Of a stretch of 64,000 nt of DNA, positions 16,061 to 24,210 are shown in pieces. Each line of letters opens with the position of its first letter. Within the stretch, counting starts at the first letter, position 1. The notes under the pieces were generated by a model. The model had not been told where the DNA came from and ran no database searches. It saw only the letters and a program-made list of their open reading frames with translations. The DNA comes from Streptomyces sp. NBC_00234. Lineage in GTDB: Bacteria; Actinomycetota; Actinomycetes; Streptomycetales; Streptomycetaceae. Where the stretch lies: assembly GCF_036195325.1 (NCBI RefSeq), contig NZ_CP108101.1, positions 6,510,001 through 6,574,000 on the forward strand, given 5' to 3'. The translations under genes were made by a program, and so were the position numbers.

Positions 16061-16079
16061 GCAGGTTAGCCTTACCTTA
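16061..16079. promoter_or_regulatory. Iron box (DmdR/IdeR-type operator)
   Basis: Read on the minus strand, TAAGGTAAGGCTAACCTGC matches 15 of 19 positions of the actinobacterial consensus TTAGGTTAGGCTAACCTAA. It lies upstream of the FhuF-like gene, whose product handles ferric siderophores, which independently supports the call. It also sits 100 bp before the divergent GntR gene. Confidence 0.75.
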
Positions 16080-16179
16080 CCCGACCTGATCGATGTTTGA
16101 ACTGGAGCCTCCTCCGCCTATCGTGCACACGGGGGCAAGGCGCACGCGAGCCGCGCCCGCGGCAGGCCGAGGAGGTCCA

Positions 16180-16929
16180 GTGGAGCAGGGCAGTGCGCGT
16201 GAGGACACCTGGCTGTCGTACGCAGCCGCGGCCGTCCCGCCTTCGGTACGGGTCCCCGAACAGGCGCGGGGAGAGCACACCCACAGTGAGCCACCCGCCC
16301 CCCGTGCGGTGCAGCGGCACTCGGTGCGCGGGCAGATCCTGGACGCCCTGCGCGCCGCCCTCGTCGACGGTGAGCTGGCTCCCGGCCAGGTGTACTCTGC
16401 CCCGGCGCTCGGGGCCCGGTTCGGCGTCTCCGCGACGCCGGTGCGCGAGGCGATGCAGCAGCTGGCCATCGAGGGCGCCGTCGAGGTCGTACCGAACCGG
16501 GGTTTCCGGGTCAGTGAGCGCGGGCCGCGCGAACTCGCGGAGCTGGCGGAGGTGCGGGCCCTGATCGAGGTCCCCGTCATGCTGCGGCTCGCCCGTACCG
16601 TCCCCGCGGGCCGCTGGACGGCCCTGCGCCCGCTCGCCGACGCGACCGTCGCGGCAGCCGCTGTCGGCGACCGTGCCAGCTACGCCGAATGCGACCGGGC
16701 CTTCCACCGGGCCGTCCTGGCGCTCGCCGGCAACGAACAGCTGGTGCAGGTCGCGGACGACCTGCACCGGCGTTCCCAGTGGCCGCTGGTCAGCAACCCC
16801 GCGACCCGCCGTGCCGACCTCCTCGCGGACGCCGTGGAGCACACCGCGCTGCTCGACGCGCTGATCGCCCAGAATCTCGGCGTCGTGCAGTCGCTGGTAC
16901 GGGAGCACTTCACCGGCGCGGACGGCTGA
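16180..16929 (+). CDS. GntR-family regulator, FCD subgroup (paralogue of the hydroxyproline regulator)
   Basis: 249 aa from a GTG with GGAGG immediately upstream; an ATG at 16093 would add 29 low-complexity residues. The winged helix (about residues 48-110) includes YSAPALGARFGVSATPVREAM, almost identical to the regulator at 8631-9353, and the FCD domain follows with ECDRAFHRAVLALAGN and VEHTALLDAL. Such near-identity in the recognition helix suggests overlapping DNA targets. No metabolic gene is adjacent on the same strand, and its effector is unknown. Confidence 0.85.
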   Translation: MEQGSAREDTWLSYAAAAVPPSVRVPEQARGEHTHSEPPAPRAVQRHSVRGQILDALRAALVDGELAPGQVYSAPALGARFGVSATPVREAMQQLAIEGAVEVVPNRGFRVSERGPRELAELAEVRALIEVPVMLRLARTVPAGRWTALRPLADATVAAAAVGDRASYAECDRAFHRAVLALAGNEQLVQVADDLHRRSQWPLVSNPATRRADLLADAVEHTALLDALIAQNLGVVQSLVREHFTGADG

Positions 16930-16960
16930 CGGTTACGTCACCGGGTGACCGCACCGGTCA

Positions 16961-17032
16961 CCCGACGACCCGACCGCCGCGTCCCCCGACGACCCGACTG
17001 CCCCGTCCCCCGACGACCCGACCGCCGCGTCT
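16961..17032. repeat. Three tandem 24-bp repeats
   Basis: Units at 16961-16984, 16985-17008 and 17009-17032 share CCCGACGACCCGAC followed by a GCCGCGTCC-like end, with two substitutions in the middle copy. They fill the gap between the convergent GntR and TPR-like genes. The 24-bp period is not part of any gene I support. Confidence 0.9.
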
Positions 17033-17059
17033 CGCGAAGACTGACGCCCCGCCCCCCCG

Positions 17060-17875
17060 TCACCGGACCCGCCAGCCCGCCGCTTCGTCGTCCGGTGCCG
17101 GTCTGCTCTGGCTCGGCAGGGCAGGTTCCAGTTGCGGGGCGAGCCAGGTGGGTACGCCGCCCAGCAGTCGGAAGAGCCGCCCCGCCTCGGCGCGCAGCCG
17201 AGCGGCCTCCGGCTCGGGCTCGGCGTCGGCCAGGGACATGAGCGCCGGGGCCGTACCGACCAGGTAGCCCAGTTCCTCCCTGATCCGCAGCGACTCCGTG
17301 AAGCCGTGCCGCGCCTCGGCCAGCTCGCCCTCGCGCAGGGCGAGCGAGGCGAGGTGGCGCCAGGTGAAGGAGAGCAGCAGCTCGTCCCCCTGGGCCGTGG
17401 CGCCCGCGTGGGCCCTGCGGTAGGCGGCCCGTGCGGACTGCGGGGAGTCGGCGATGTTCTGCGCGATCAGGCCCCGGCGGAAGTCCAGGAGCGGCCGGCC
17501 TGCCGCTGCGGGGGAGAGCAGGGCGGCGGCCCGGCTCAGGGCCACGCTGGCCTCGTCGGCCCGGTCCCGTACGCCCAGGAGTGTCGACGCGTAGGCGAGG
17601 TGGCCGCGCTCGCAGGCGGCGGCCCCGCGCTCGGCGTCGTCGTGGGCCAGGGCCTCGGCGTTGCGCAGGGCGTCCTCGGCGTCCGTCCAGCCGCCGCCGG
17701 TGTACAGGCACCGCTCGGTCAGCAGCGCGGTCCGCTGGAGCGCGGCTGCCGGGTCGGTGGCCGCGTGCGGTTCGAGCAGAGCGGCCGCGTCCGTCCAGCA
17801 GGCGCGTGATCGCAGTCGCCATACCGCTGTCTGGAGCGGCGGATCGTCATCTGCTGTCGTTCCGGAACCAGACAT
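17060..17875 (-). CDS. TPR-like helical repeat protein, function unknown
   Basis: 271 aa from the ATG at 17873-17875. The protein is Ala/Leu/Arg-rich with repeated helix pairs: TDAEDALRNAEALAHDDAERGAA, ADEASVALSRAAALLS, SARAAYRRAHAGATAQGDELLLSFTWRHLASLALREGELAEARHGFTESLRI. The last of these is a recognisable tetratricopeptide unit. No enzymatic domain, signal peptide or membrane segment is visible. Such proteins usually act as protein-interaction scaffolds. It is a single gene, convergent with the GntR gene across the 24-bp repeats. Confidence 0.75.
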   Translation of the reverse strand: MSGSGTTADDDPPLQTAVWRLRSRACWTDAAALLEPHAATDPAAALQRTALLTERCLYTGGGWTDAEDALRNAEALAHDDAERGAAACERGHLAYASTLLGVRDRADEASVALSRAAALLSPAAAGRPLLDFRRGLIAQNIADSPQSARAAYRRAHAGATAQGDELLLSFTWRHLASLALREGELAEARHGFTESLRIREELGYLVGTAPALMSLADAEPEPEAARLRAEAGRLFRLLGGVPTWLAPQLEPALPSQSRPAPDDEAAGWRVR

Positions 17876-18038
17876 GGCGGTATGCGCCACATTGCCCTCC
17901 CCGAGCACGCCATCGAGCTGTTGAGTGTGGCCGCATCTCAGCACGGAATGGCACGCCGGGCCAAGGGGTCCGGTCAATGTCAGGTGAAAGATTTCACAAT
18001 CGACCGGATCTCCGCGCCGCGGCCCGATCCCCGGGGAG

Positions 18039-19793
18039 TCAGCTCATACGCAGGGCGAGGAAGAAATCGAGCTTGTCCTCGAGGCGCGAAAGGTCACGCC
18101 CCGTCAACTGCTCGATTCGCCCGACGCGGTAGCGCAGTGTGTTGACGTGCAGATGCAGCCGGGCCGCGCAGCGCGTCCAGGAGCCGTCGCAGTCCAGGAA
18201 CGCTTCCAGGGTCGGAATCAGCTCCGCCCGGTGGCGCGTGTCGTAGTCGCGCAGCGGGTCCAGCAGCCGTGCGGTGAACGCCCGGCGCACGTCGTCCGGG
18301 ACGAACGGCAGCAGCAGGACGTGCGAGGCCAGCTCGTGGTGGCCGGCCGCGCAGACCCGGCCCGGCCGGGCGGCGGCGACCCGGCGGGCGTGCCGGGCCT
18401 CCTCCAGGGCGCCGCGCAGTCCTTCGGCGGAGTGCACGGCCGCACTGACACCCAGTGTCAGCCGGCCGTCGTCGGCGAGGCCCGCGGCGAGGGGTTCGCG
18501 GACCGCGGCGAGCAGCACGTCGGCGTGCAGCGCGGGGTCCTGCCGCTTGCCGGCGGGATCGCCGGTGGCGTCGTCGGGACCGGCGGAGTCCTCGGCGCCG
18601 GCGCCGGGCGACGGCAGGGCGGGGAGCGGTACGAGGGCGATGGCCTCGTCGCCCGTGTGCGCGACGGCGATCCGGTCCGCGGAGTCGGGGCCGGTCACCG
18701 CCGGATCGACGAGGATCTCCTCCAGCAGGGCCTGGGCGACCGGGCCGCTCGCGATGTCCGCCGCCGGGCCCGTGCCGGTGCCCGGTGCGCCCTCGGCGGC
18801 CCAGTCGACCCGGGCCACGACGACCTGCCAGTGCGGCGCCGAGCCGACACCGGGCAGGAGGACCGGGGCGGCGACCCGCAGCCGGGCCGCGATCTCGGTG
18901 GGGGCGGCGCCCGCCTGGACCAGCTCCAGGACCTCCTGGGCGAGCCTGCGGCGTACGGTACGGGCCGCGTCGCGCCGGTCCCGCTCGACGGCGATCAGCT
19001 GGGTGACGCCCTGGAGCAGATCGAGCCGGGCGGCCGGCCAGTCGCCCGCGTCGGCCTCGACGGCGAGCAGCCAGTCGGAGAGCACCGACTCGCGGACGTC
19101 GCGGGAGGCGGGTGCGGCGCCCCGCCCGGTGTTCCGGATCGGGAACAGCGAATACGTCGTACCGTCCACCGTCGTCCGGTGCGGGCCTCGGCGGCCGGTA
19201 CGGGTCGCGGCCAGGTGCCGGCCGGCCAGCGCGGCGCCGACCGGGCCGGGCAGCACCTCGCCGGCCCCCGCGATCCGGCGGCCGGTGGGGGAGAGCACCC
19301 AGGCGCGTAGGTCCAGGTCGGAGGTGAGCAGGTCGAGGACGACCTCGGGTCCGCCCCCTGCCGGGCCGGACGTCATGAGTCTGCGGTGCCGGTCCACGAC
19401 GGCGGCGAGGTCGCCCGCCCGCTCGCCGGAGACCTGGCGCACCACGTACTCGGTGATGGTTGCAAATGCCACGGTCTCGTTCACGGCGAAGAGTGGGAGT
19501 CGGTGGTGCAGGCACGCGTCGACCAGATCGGCCGGGATGTCGCCGAGCTCCGCCTCTCCGGCCGCGAGTCCGGCGACCCCGGCGCCCGCCAGGATCCGGA
19601 CGAACGGCTCGGAGTCCGAGGCGTCACGGTGCCAGGCCAGCCCCGTGAGCACCAGTTCGCCGCCGGAGAGATAGCGGCTGGGGTCGCGGAGGTCGGTCGT
19701 CATGACACCCCGGACGGTGCGGTCCAGCTCGTCGTCGCCGCCGAGCAGCCGCAGGCCCAGCGCGTCGGTTTCCAGCAGTGCGCGCAGCCGCAT
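18039..19793 (-). CDS. PucR-family transcriptional regulator of purine catabolism
   Basis: 584 aa. The N-terminal PucR ligand-type domain runs from MRLRALLETDALGLRLLGGDDELDRTVRGVMTTDL to about residue 125. The C-terminus is the characteristic PucR helix-turn-helix: TLEAFLDCDGSWTRCAARLHLHVNTLRYRVGRIEQLTGRDL. The middle includes the GGDEF-related domain of long PucR proteins. It diverges from the xanthine dehydrogenase operon across 258 bp, so it most likely controls those genes in response to purine or nitrogen status. Whether it activates or represses cannot be read from the sequence. Confidence 0.9.
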   Translation of the reverse strand: MRLRALLETDALGLRLLGGDDELDRTVRGVMTTDLRDPSRYLSGGELVLTGLAWHRDASDSEPFVRILAGAGVAGLAAGEAELGDIPADLVDACLHHRLPLFAVNETVAFATITEYVVRQVSGERAGDLAAVVDRHRRLMTSGPAGGGPEVVLDLLTSDLDLRAWVLSPTGRRIAGAGEVLPGPVGAALAGRHLAATRTGRRGPHRTTVDGTTYSLFPIRNTGRGAAPASRDVRESVLSDWLLAVEADAGDWPAARLDLLQGVTQLIAVERDRRDAARTVRRRLAQEVLELVQAGAAPTEIAARLRVAAPVLLPGVGSAPHWQVVVARVDWAAEGAPGTGTGPAADIASGPVAQALLEEILVDPAVTGPDSADRIAVAHTGDEAIALVPLPALPSPGAGAEDSAGPDDATGDPAGKRQDPALHADVLLAAVREPLAAGLADDGRLTLGVSAAVHSAEGLRGALEEARHARRVAAARPGRVCAAGHHELASHVLLLPFVPDDVRRAFTARLLDPLRDYDTRHRAELIPTLEAFLDCDGSWTRCAARLHLHVNTLRYRVGRIEQLTGRDLSRLEDKLDFFLALRMS

Positions 19794-19865
19794 CTCGTTG
19801 CCGCCGATCTTTTTCGTTGGTGAGGGGGATACCTGTGAATTGCGGTGAGGTTACTGATCCCCGCC

Positions 19866-19877
19866 ATTCGTTCGAAT
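19866..19877. promoter_or_regulatory. Inverted repeat ATTCG-TT-CGAAT in the pucR/xdh divergent region
   Basis: Two 5-bp arms flank a 2-bp centre between divergent pucR and the xanthine dehydrogenase genes. It could be the PucR operator, but I see no second copy in this window to support it. The same gap holds TGTG and CACA arms around 19947-19965. Confidence 0.3.
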
Positions 19878-20051
19878 CTACAAGACCAGAGAGGAGACCA
19901 GCCAACTCCTTCATGGTTTCGGTGACTGCACTGGCCGGATCCTGGCTTGTGTACTGGGTCACACACCGCGTTAACAGCAGATGAACGACCAGTCGAGGGC
20001 CGGCCGTCCCCAGCCCCAGCGAACGACCGATTGAGAAGAAGAGAGCCACTC

Positions 20052-20942
20052 ATGGACTTCCTTCGCCCCGCCAGCTGGGAGGAGGCGCTCGCCGCCAAGG
20101 CCGAGCACCCGACGGCTGTGCCCATTGCGGGCGGCACCGATGTGATGGTCGAGATCAACTTCGACCACCGGCGGCCCGAGTACCTCCTGGACCTGAACCG
20201 CATCGGTGAGCTGGCCGAGTGGCAGGTGGGCCAGGACGACGTACGCCTCGGCGCCTCCGTCCCGTACAGCGCGATCATGGAGCACCTGCGGGCCGAGCTG
20301 CCCGGACTCGCGCTCGCCTCGCACACCGTCGCCTCGCCGCAGATCCGTAACCGCGGCGGCGTCGGCGGCAACCTGGGCACCGCGTCGCCCGCGGGAGACG
20401 CGCACCCGGCGCTGCTCGCCGCGGGAGCCGAGGTCGAGGCCGAGTCCGTACGCGGAACCCGGATGATCCCCATCGACGCCTTCTACACCGGCGTCAAGCG
20501 CAACGCCCTGGCCCCGGACGAGCTGATCCGGGCCGTGCACATCAAGAAGGCCGACGGGCCCCAGCAGTACTCCAAGGTCGGTACGCGCAACGCGATGGTC
20601 ATCGCCGTCTGCGCCTTCGGCCTGGCCCTGCACCCCGAGACCCGTACGGTCCGCACCGGCATCGGATCGGCCGCCCCGACACCCGTCCGGGCGAAGGAGG
20701 CCGAGGAATTCCTGAACGCCGCGCTCGACGAGGGCGGGTTCTGGGAGAGCGGAAAGATCATCACCCCGTCGGTGGCCAAGCAGTTCGCGGAGCTCGCCTC
20801 CGGCGCCTGCAACCCCATCGACGACGTGCGCGGCACCGCGAGGTACCGCAGGCACGCGGTCGGCATCATGGCCCGCCGCACGCTGGGCTGGACCTGGGAG
20901 CAGTACCGCGGCGCCGGCCGCACCCTCGAAGGAGCTGCGTAA
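20052..20942 (+). CDS. Xanthine dehydrogenase, FAD-binding subunit
   Basis: 296 aa. The N-terminus MDFLRPASWEEALAAKAEHPTAVPIAGGTDVMVEIN and the following SPQIRNRGGVGGNLGTASPAGD segment are the two FAD-binding signatures of the CoxM/XdhB family. It passes electrons from the iron-sulfur subunit to NAD+ or another acceptor. A GAGAG ribosome site precedes the ATG. It is the first gene of a tight three-gene operon (gaps of 2 bp each) in the usual FAD, iron-sulfur, molybdenum order, and lies opposite the PucR gene. Confidence 0.92.
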   Translation: MDFLRPASWEEALAAKAEHPTAVPIAGGTDVMVEINFDHRRPEYLLDLNRIGELAEWQVGQDDVRLGASVPYSAIMEHLRAELPGLALASHTVASPQIRNRGGVGGNLGTASPAGDAHPALLAAGAEVEAESVRGTRMIPIDAFYTGVKRNALAPDELIRAVHIKKADGPQQYSKVGTRNAMVIAVCAFGLALHPETRTVRTGIGSAAPTPVRAKEAEEFLNAALDEGGFWESGKIITPSVAKQFAELASGACNPIDDVRGTARYRRHAVGIMARRTLGWTWEQYRGAGRTLEGAA

Positions 20943-20944
20943 CC

Positions 20945-21541
20945 ATGCGAGTGAATTTCACGGTCAACGGCCGTCAGCAGGAAGCCGACGACGTCTGGGA
21001 GGGCGAGTCCCTCCTGTACGTCCTGCGTGAGCGCATGGGCCTGCCCGGTTCCAAGAACGCCTGCGAGCAGGGCGAGTGCGGTTCCTGCACGGTGCGCCTC
21101 GACGGGGTCCCCGTGTGTTCGTGTCTCGTCGCGGCAGGCCAGGTGGAGGGCCGCGAGGTCGTCACCGTGGAGGGCCTCGCCGACTACGCGAAGCACCGCG
21201 AGGACGTCCACCCCGGCGGAGGCTGTGCCTCCGGTGCCTGCGGTACGACGCTCGACGCGGCCAAGCGCTGGCAGGCCAGGCCCGCGGACGGGCAGAGCGG
21301 CGAGGCGGCCGAGCTGTCGCCGATCCAGCAGGCGTTCATCGACGCCGGCGCCGTGCAGTGCGGTTTCTGCACCCCTGGCCTCCTGGTCGCGGCCGACGAG
21401 CTGCTGGAGACCCACCCCTCGCCGTCCGACCAGGACATCCGCGAGGCGCTCTCCGGCAACCTCTGCCGCTGCACGGGTTACGAGAAGATCCTCGACGCGG
21501 TCCGCCTCGCGGCCGCCCGTCAGGAAGAGACGGTGCGATAG
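20945..21541 (+). CDS. Xanthine dehydrogenase, [2Fe-2S] subunit
   Basis: 198 aa. The plant-type ferredoxin cluster ligands appear in ACEQGECGSCTVRLDGVPVCSC, and the second, all-helical cluster ligands in QCGFCTPGLL and NLCRCTGYEKIL. A short extra loop with CASGACGTTL (about residues 98-107) lies between the two cluster domains. This subunit relays electrons from the molybdenum centre to the FAD subunit. It starts 2 bp after the preceding stop. Confidence 0.93.
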   Translation: MRVNFTVNGRQQEADDVWEGESLLYVLRERMGLPGSKNACEQGECGSCTVRLDGVPVCSCLVAAGQVEGREVVTVEGLADYAKHREDVHPGGGCASGACGTTLDAAKRWQARPADGQSGEAAELSPIQQAFIDAGAVQCGFCTPGLLVAADELLETHPSPSDQDIREALSGNLCRCTGYEKILDAVRLAAARQEETVR

Positions 21542-21543
21542 CC

Positions 21544-23961
21544 ATGGCGCTGCATCCACGAGCCGCCTCCGTGCCGGCCGGTACCCCCACCAAGATCACC
21601 CAGGGCTCGAATACCAGGGGCGGCATCGGCGAGTCCACGCTGCGCCCCGACGGCACCCTGAAGGTCACCGGAGAATTCGCGTACTCCTCGGACATGTGGC
21701 ACGAGGACATGCTGTGGGGCCACACGCTCCGCTCCACCGTCGCCCACGCCGAGATCCGGTCGATCGACATCGGCGAGGCCGTCGCGATGCCCGGCGTCTA
21801 CGCCGTGCTCACCTACGACGACCTGCCCGCCGCGGTCAAGAACTACGGCCTGGAGATCCAGGACACCCCGGTCCTCGCCCACGGCAAGGTCAGGCACCAC
21901 GGTGAGCCGGTGGCGCTCGTCGCCGCCGACCACCCGGAGACCGCCCGTCGCGCCGCCGCGAAGATCAAGATCGACTACGTCGAGCTGCCGGTCATCACGG
22001 ACGAGGCGTCCGCGACCGCACCCGACGCGATCCTGGTCCACGAGGGCCGTGACGACCACCACATCGGTCACGTCCCGCACCCGAACATCGTCCACCGCCA
22101 GCCGATCGTCCGCGGTGACGCCGAAGCCGCCGCGAAGCGCGCCGACGTGATCGTCCGGGGCGAGTACACCTTCGGCATGCAGGACCAGGCGTTCCTCGGC
22201 CCGGAGTCCGGCCTCGCCGTGCCCTCCGAGGACGGCGGCGTCGAGCTGTACGTGGCCACCCAGTGGCTGCACTCCGACCTCAAGCAGATCGCCCCGGTCC
22301 TCGGACTGCCCGAGGACAAGGTCCGCATGACGCTCTCCGGCGTCGGCGGCGCCTTCGGCGGACGCGAGGACCTGTCGATGCAGATCCACGCCTGCCTGCT
22401 CGCGCTCCGCACGGGCAAGCCGGTCAAGATCGTCTACAACCGCTTCGAGTCCTTCTTCGGACACGTCCACCGGCACCCGGCGAAGCTCTCCTACGAGCAC
22501 GGCGCGACGAAGGACGGCAAGCTCACGCACATGAAGTGCCGGATCGTCCTGGACGGTGGCGCCTACGCGTCGGCCTCCCCGGCGGTCGTCGGCAACGCCT
22601 CCTCGCTCTCGGTCGGTCCGTACGTCGTCGAGAACGTCGACATCGAGGCGATCGCGCTCTACTCCAACAACCCGCCCTGCGGTGCCATGCGCGGCTTCGG
22701 CGCCGTCCAGGCGTGCTTCGCGTACGAGGCGCAGATGGACAAGCTCGCGGCGAAGCTGGACATGGACCCGGTCGAGTTCCGGCAGCTCAACGCCATGGAA
22801 CAGGGCACCCTCCTGCCGACCGGGCAGCCCTGCGACTCGCCGGCCCCGGTCGCCGAGCTGCTGCGCCGGGTCAAGTCCCGCCCGCTGCCGCCCGAGCGGC
22901 AGTGGCTGGCCGTCGACGCCGGAGGCAGCACCGTCGATGTGCGCGCCCTGCCCGGCGGGCTGTCGAACACCACCCACGGCGAAGGCGTCGTACGCGGTGT
23001 CGGCTACGCGGTCGGCATCAAGAACGTCGGCTTCTCCGAAGGCTTCGACGACTACTCCACCGCCCGGGTGCGGATGGAGGTCATCAACGGCGAGCCGGTC
23101 GCGACCGTGCACACCGCGATGGCCGAGGTCGGACAGGGCGGCGTCACCGTGCACGCCCAGATCGCCCGTACCGAACTCGGTGTCAACCAGGTCACCATCC
23201 AGCCGGCCGACACCAAGGTGGGCTCGGCGGGATCGACCTCCGCCTCCCGCCAGACGTACGTCACCGGCGGCGCCGTGAAGAACTCCTGCGAGGCCGTACG
23301 GGAGAAGGTGCTGGAGCTCGGCAGCCGCAAGTTCGGTACGTACCACCCGGCCTGGGCCACCGCCGAACTCCTCCTGGAGGGCGGCAAGGTCGTCACCGAC
23401 GGCGGCGAGGTACTGGCCGACGTGGTCGACGTACTGGAGGACGAGGCGATCGACATCGAGCTGGAGTGGCGCCACCGGCCCACCGAGGCGTTCGATCTGC
23501 GGACCGGCCAGGGCAACGGCCACGTCCAGTACTCCTTCGCCGCCCACCGCGCGGTCGTCGAGGTCGACACCGAACTCGGCCTGGTCAAGGTCATCGAACT
23601 GGCCTGCGCCCAGGATGTCGGCAAGGCGCTCAACCCGCTCTCCGTCGTCGGGCAGATCCAGGGCGGCACCCTCCAGGGCATGGGCATCGCCGTCATGGAG
23701 GAGATCATCGTCGACCCGAAGACCGCGAAGGTGCGCAACCCGTCCTTCACGGACTACCTGCTGCCCACGATCCTCGACACGCCGACCATCCCGGTCGACG
23801 TGCTCGAACTCGCCGACGACCACGCCCCGTACGGGCTGCGCGGCGTCGGCGAGGCCCCCACCCTGTCGTCCACCCCGGCCGTCCTCGCGGCGATCCGGAA
23901 CGCGACGGGCCTCGAGCTCAACAGGACGCCGGTACGACCCGAGCACCTCACCGGCAACTGA
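21544..23961 (+). CDS. Xanthine dehydrogenase, molybdopterin-binding catalytic subunit
   Basis: 805 aa. The molybdenum-site landmarks of the xanthine oxidase family are visible: GVGGAFGGRED, the AMRGFGAVQ segment with the conserved arginine that orients purine substrate, and EVGQGGVTVHAQIARTELG. The C-terminal GVGEAPTLSSTPAVLAAIRNATG carries the catalytic glutamate. It hydroxylates hypoxanthine and xanthine to urate. Start ATG lies 2 bp after the preceding gene. The enzyme needs the XdhC protein encoded at 25707 for insertion of sulfurated molybdenum cofactor. It may be specific for xanthine or a related heterocycle; operon context favours purines. Confidence 0.93.
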   Translation: MALHPRAASVPAGTPTKITQGSNTRGGIGESTLRPDGTLKVTGEFAYSSDMWHEDMLWGHTLRSTVAHAEIRSIDIGEAVAMPGVYAVLTYDDLPAAVKNYGLEIQDTPVLAHGKVRHHGEPVALVAADHPETARRAAAKIKIDYVELPVITDEASATAPDAILVHEGRDDHHIGHVPHPNIVHRQPIVRGDAEAAAKRADVIVRGEYTFGMQDQAFLGPESGLAVPSEDGGVELYVATQWLHSDLKQIAPVLGLPEDKVRMTLSGVGGAFGGREDLSMQIHACLLALRTGKPVKIVYNRFESFFGHVHRHPAKLSYEHGATKDGKLTHMKCRIVLDGGAYASASPAVVGNASSLSVGPYVVENVDIEAIALYSNNPPCGAMRGFGAVQACFAYEAQMDKLAAKLDMDPVEFRQLNAMEQGTLLPTGQPCDSPAPVAELLRRVKSRPLPPERQWLAVDAGGSTVDVRALPGGLSNTTHGEGVVRGVGYAVGIKNVGFSEGFDDYSTARVRMEVINGEPVATVHTAMAEVGQGGVTVHAQIARTELGVNQVTIQPADTKVGSAGSTSASRQTYVTGGAVKNSCEAVREKVLELGSRKFGTYHPAWATAELLLEGGKVVTDGGEVLADVVDVLEDEAIDIELEWRHRPTEAFDLRTGQGNGHVQYSFAAHRAVVEVDTELGLVKVIELACAQDVGKALNPLSVVGQIQGGTLQGMGIAVMEEIIVDPKTAKVRNPSFTDYLLPTILDTPTIPVDVLELADDHAPYGLRGVGEAPTLSSTPAVLAAIRNATGLELNRTPVRPEHLTGN

Positions 23962-24210
23962 ACCAGCTCCCACGAACTCTCCGGACGGTGCGTGTTGCCG
24001 TGAACGTCACACTTCCCCGCGTACCGCGCCGTCCGGAGACACCGAGTACCGCACCGCTCGCGGTTCTCGGCACTGCCTCAGTACTTCTGTACCTGCACGA
24101 TCAGTTCGCCTCGGGCCGTCCCCCGGGTGTGCTGCCGACGCAGCTATCCCAAATCCCGCAATCGGTTCTCTTCACGCGGGTGCCCCTGTGAACCTTGGGA
24201 GTCAGGCAAC

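Noticed and set aside
18147..19310. Open frames on the plus strand across pucR
   Set aside because: Antisense to a clear PucR protein, and without domain signals.
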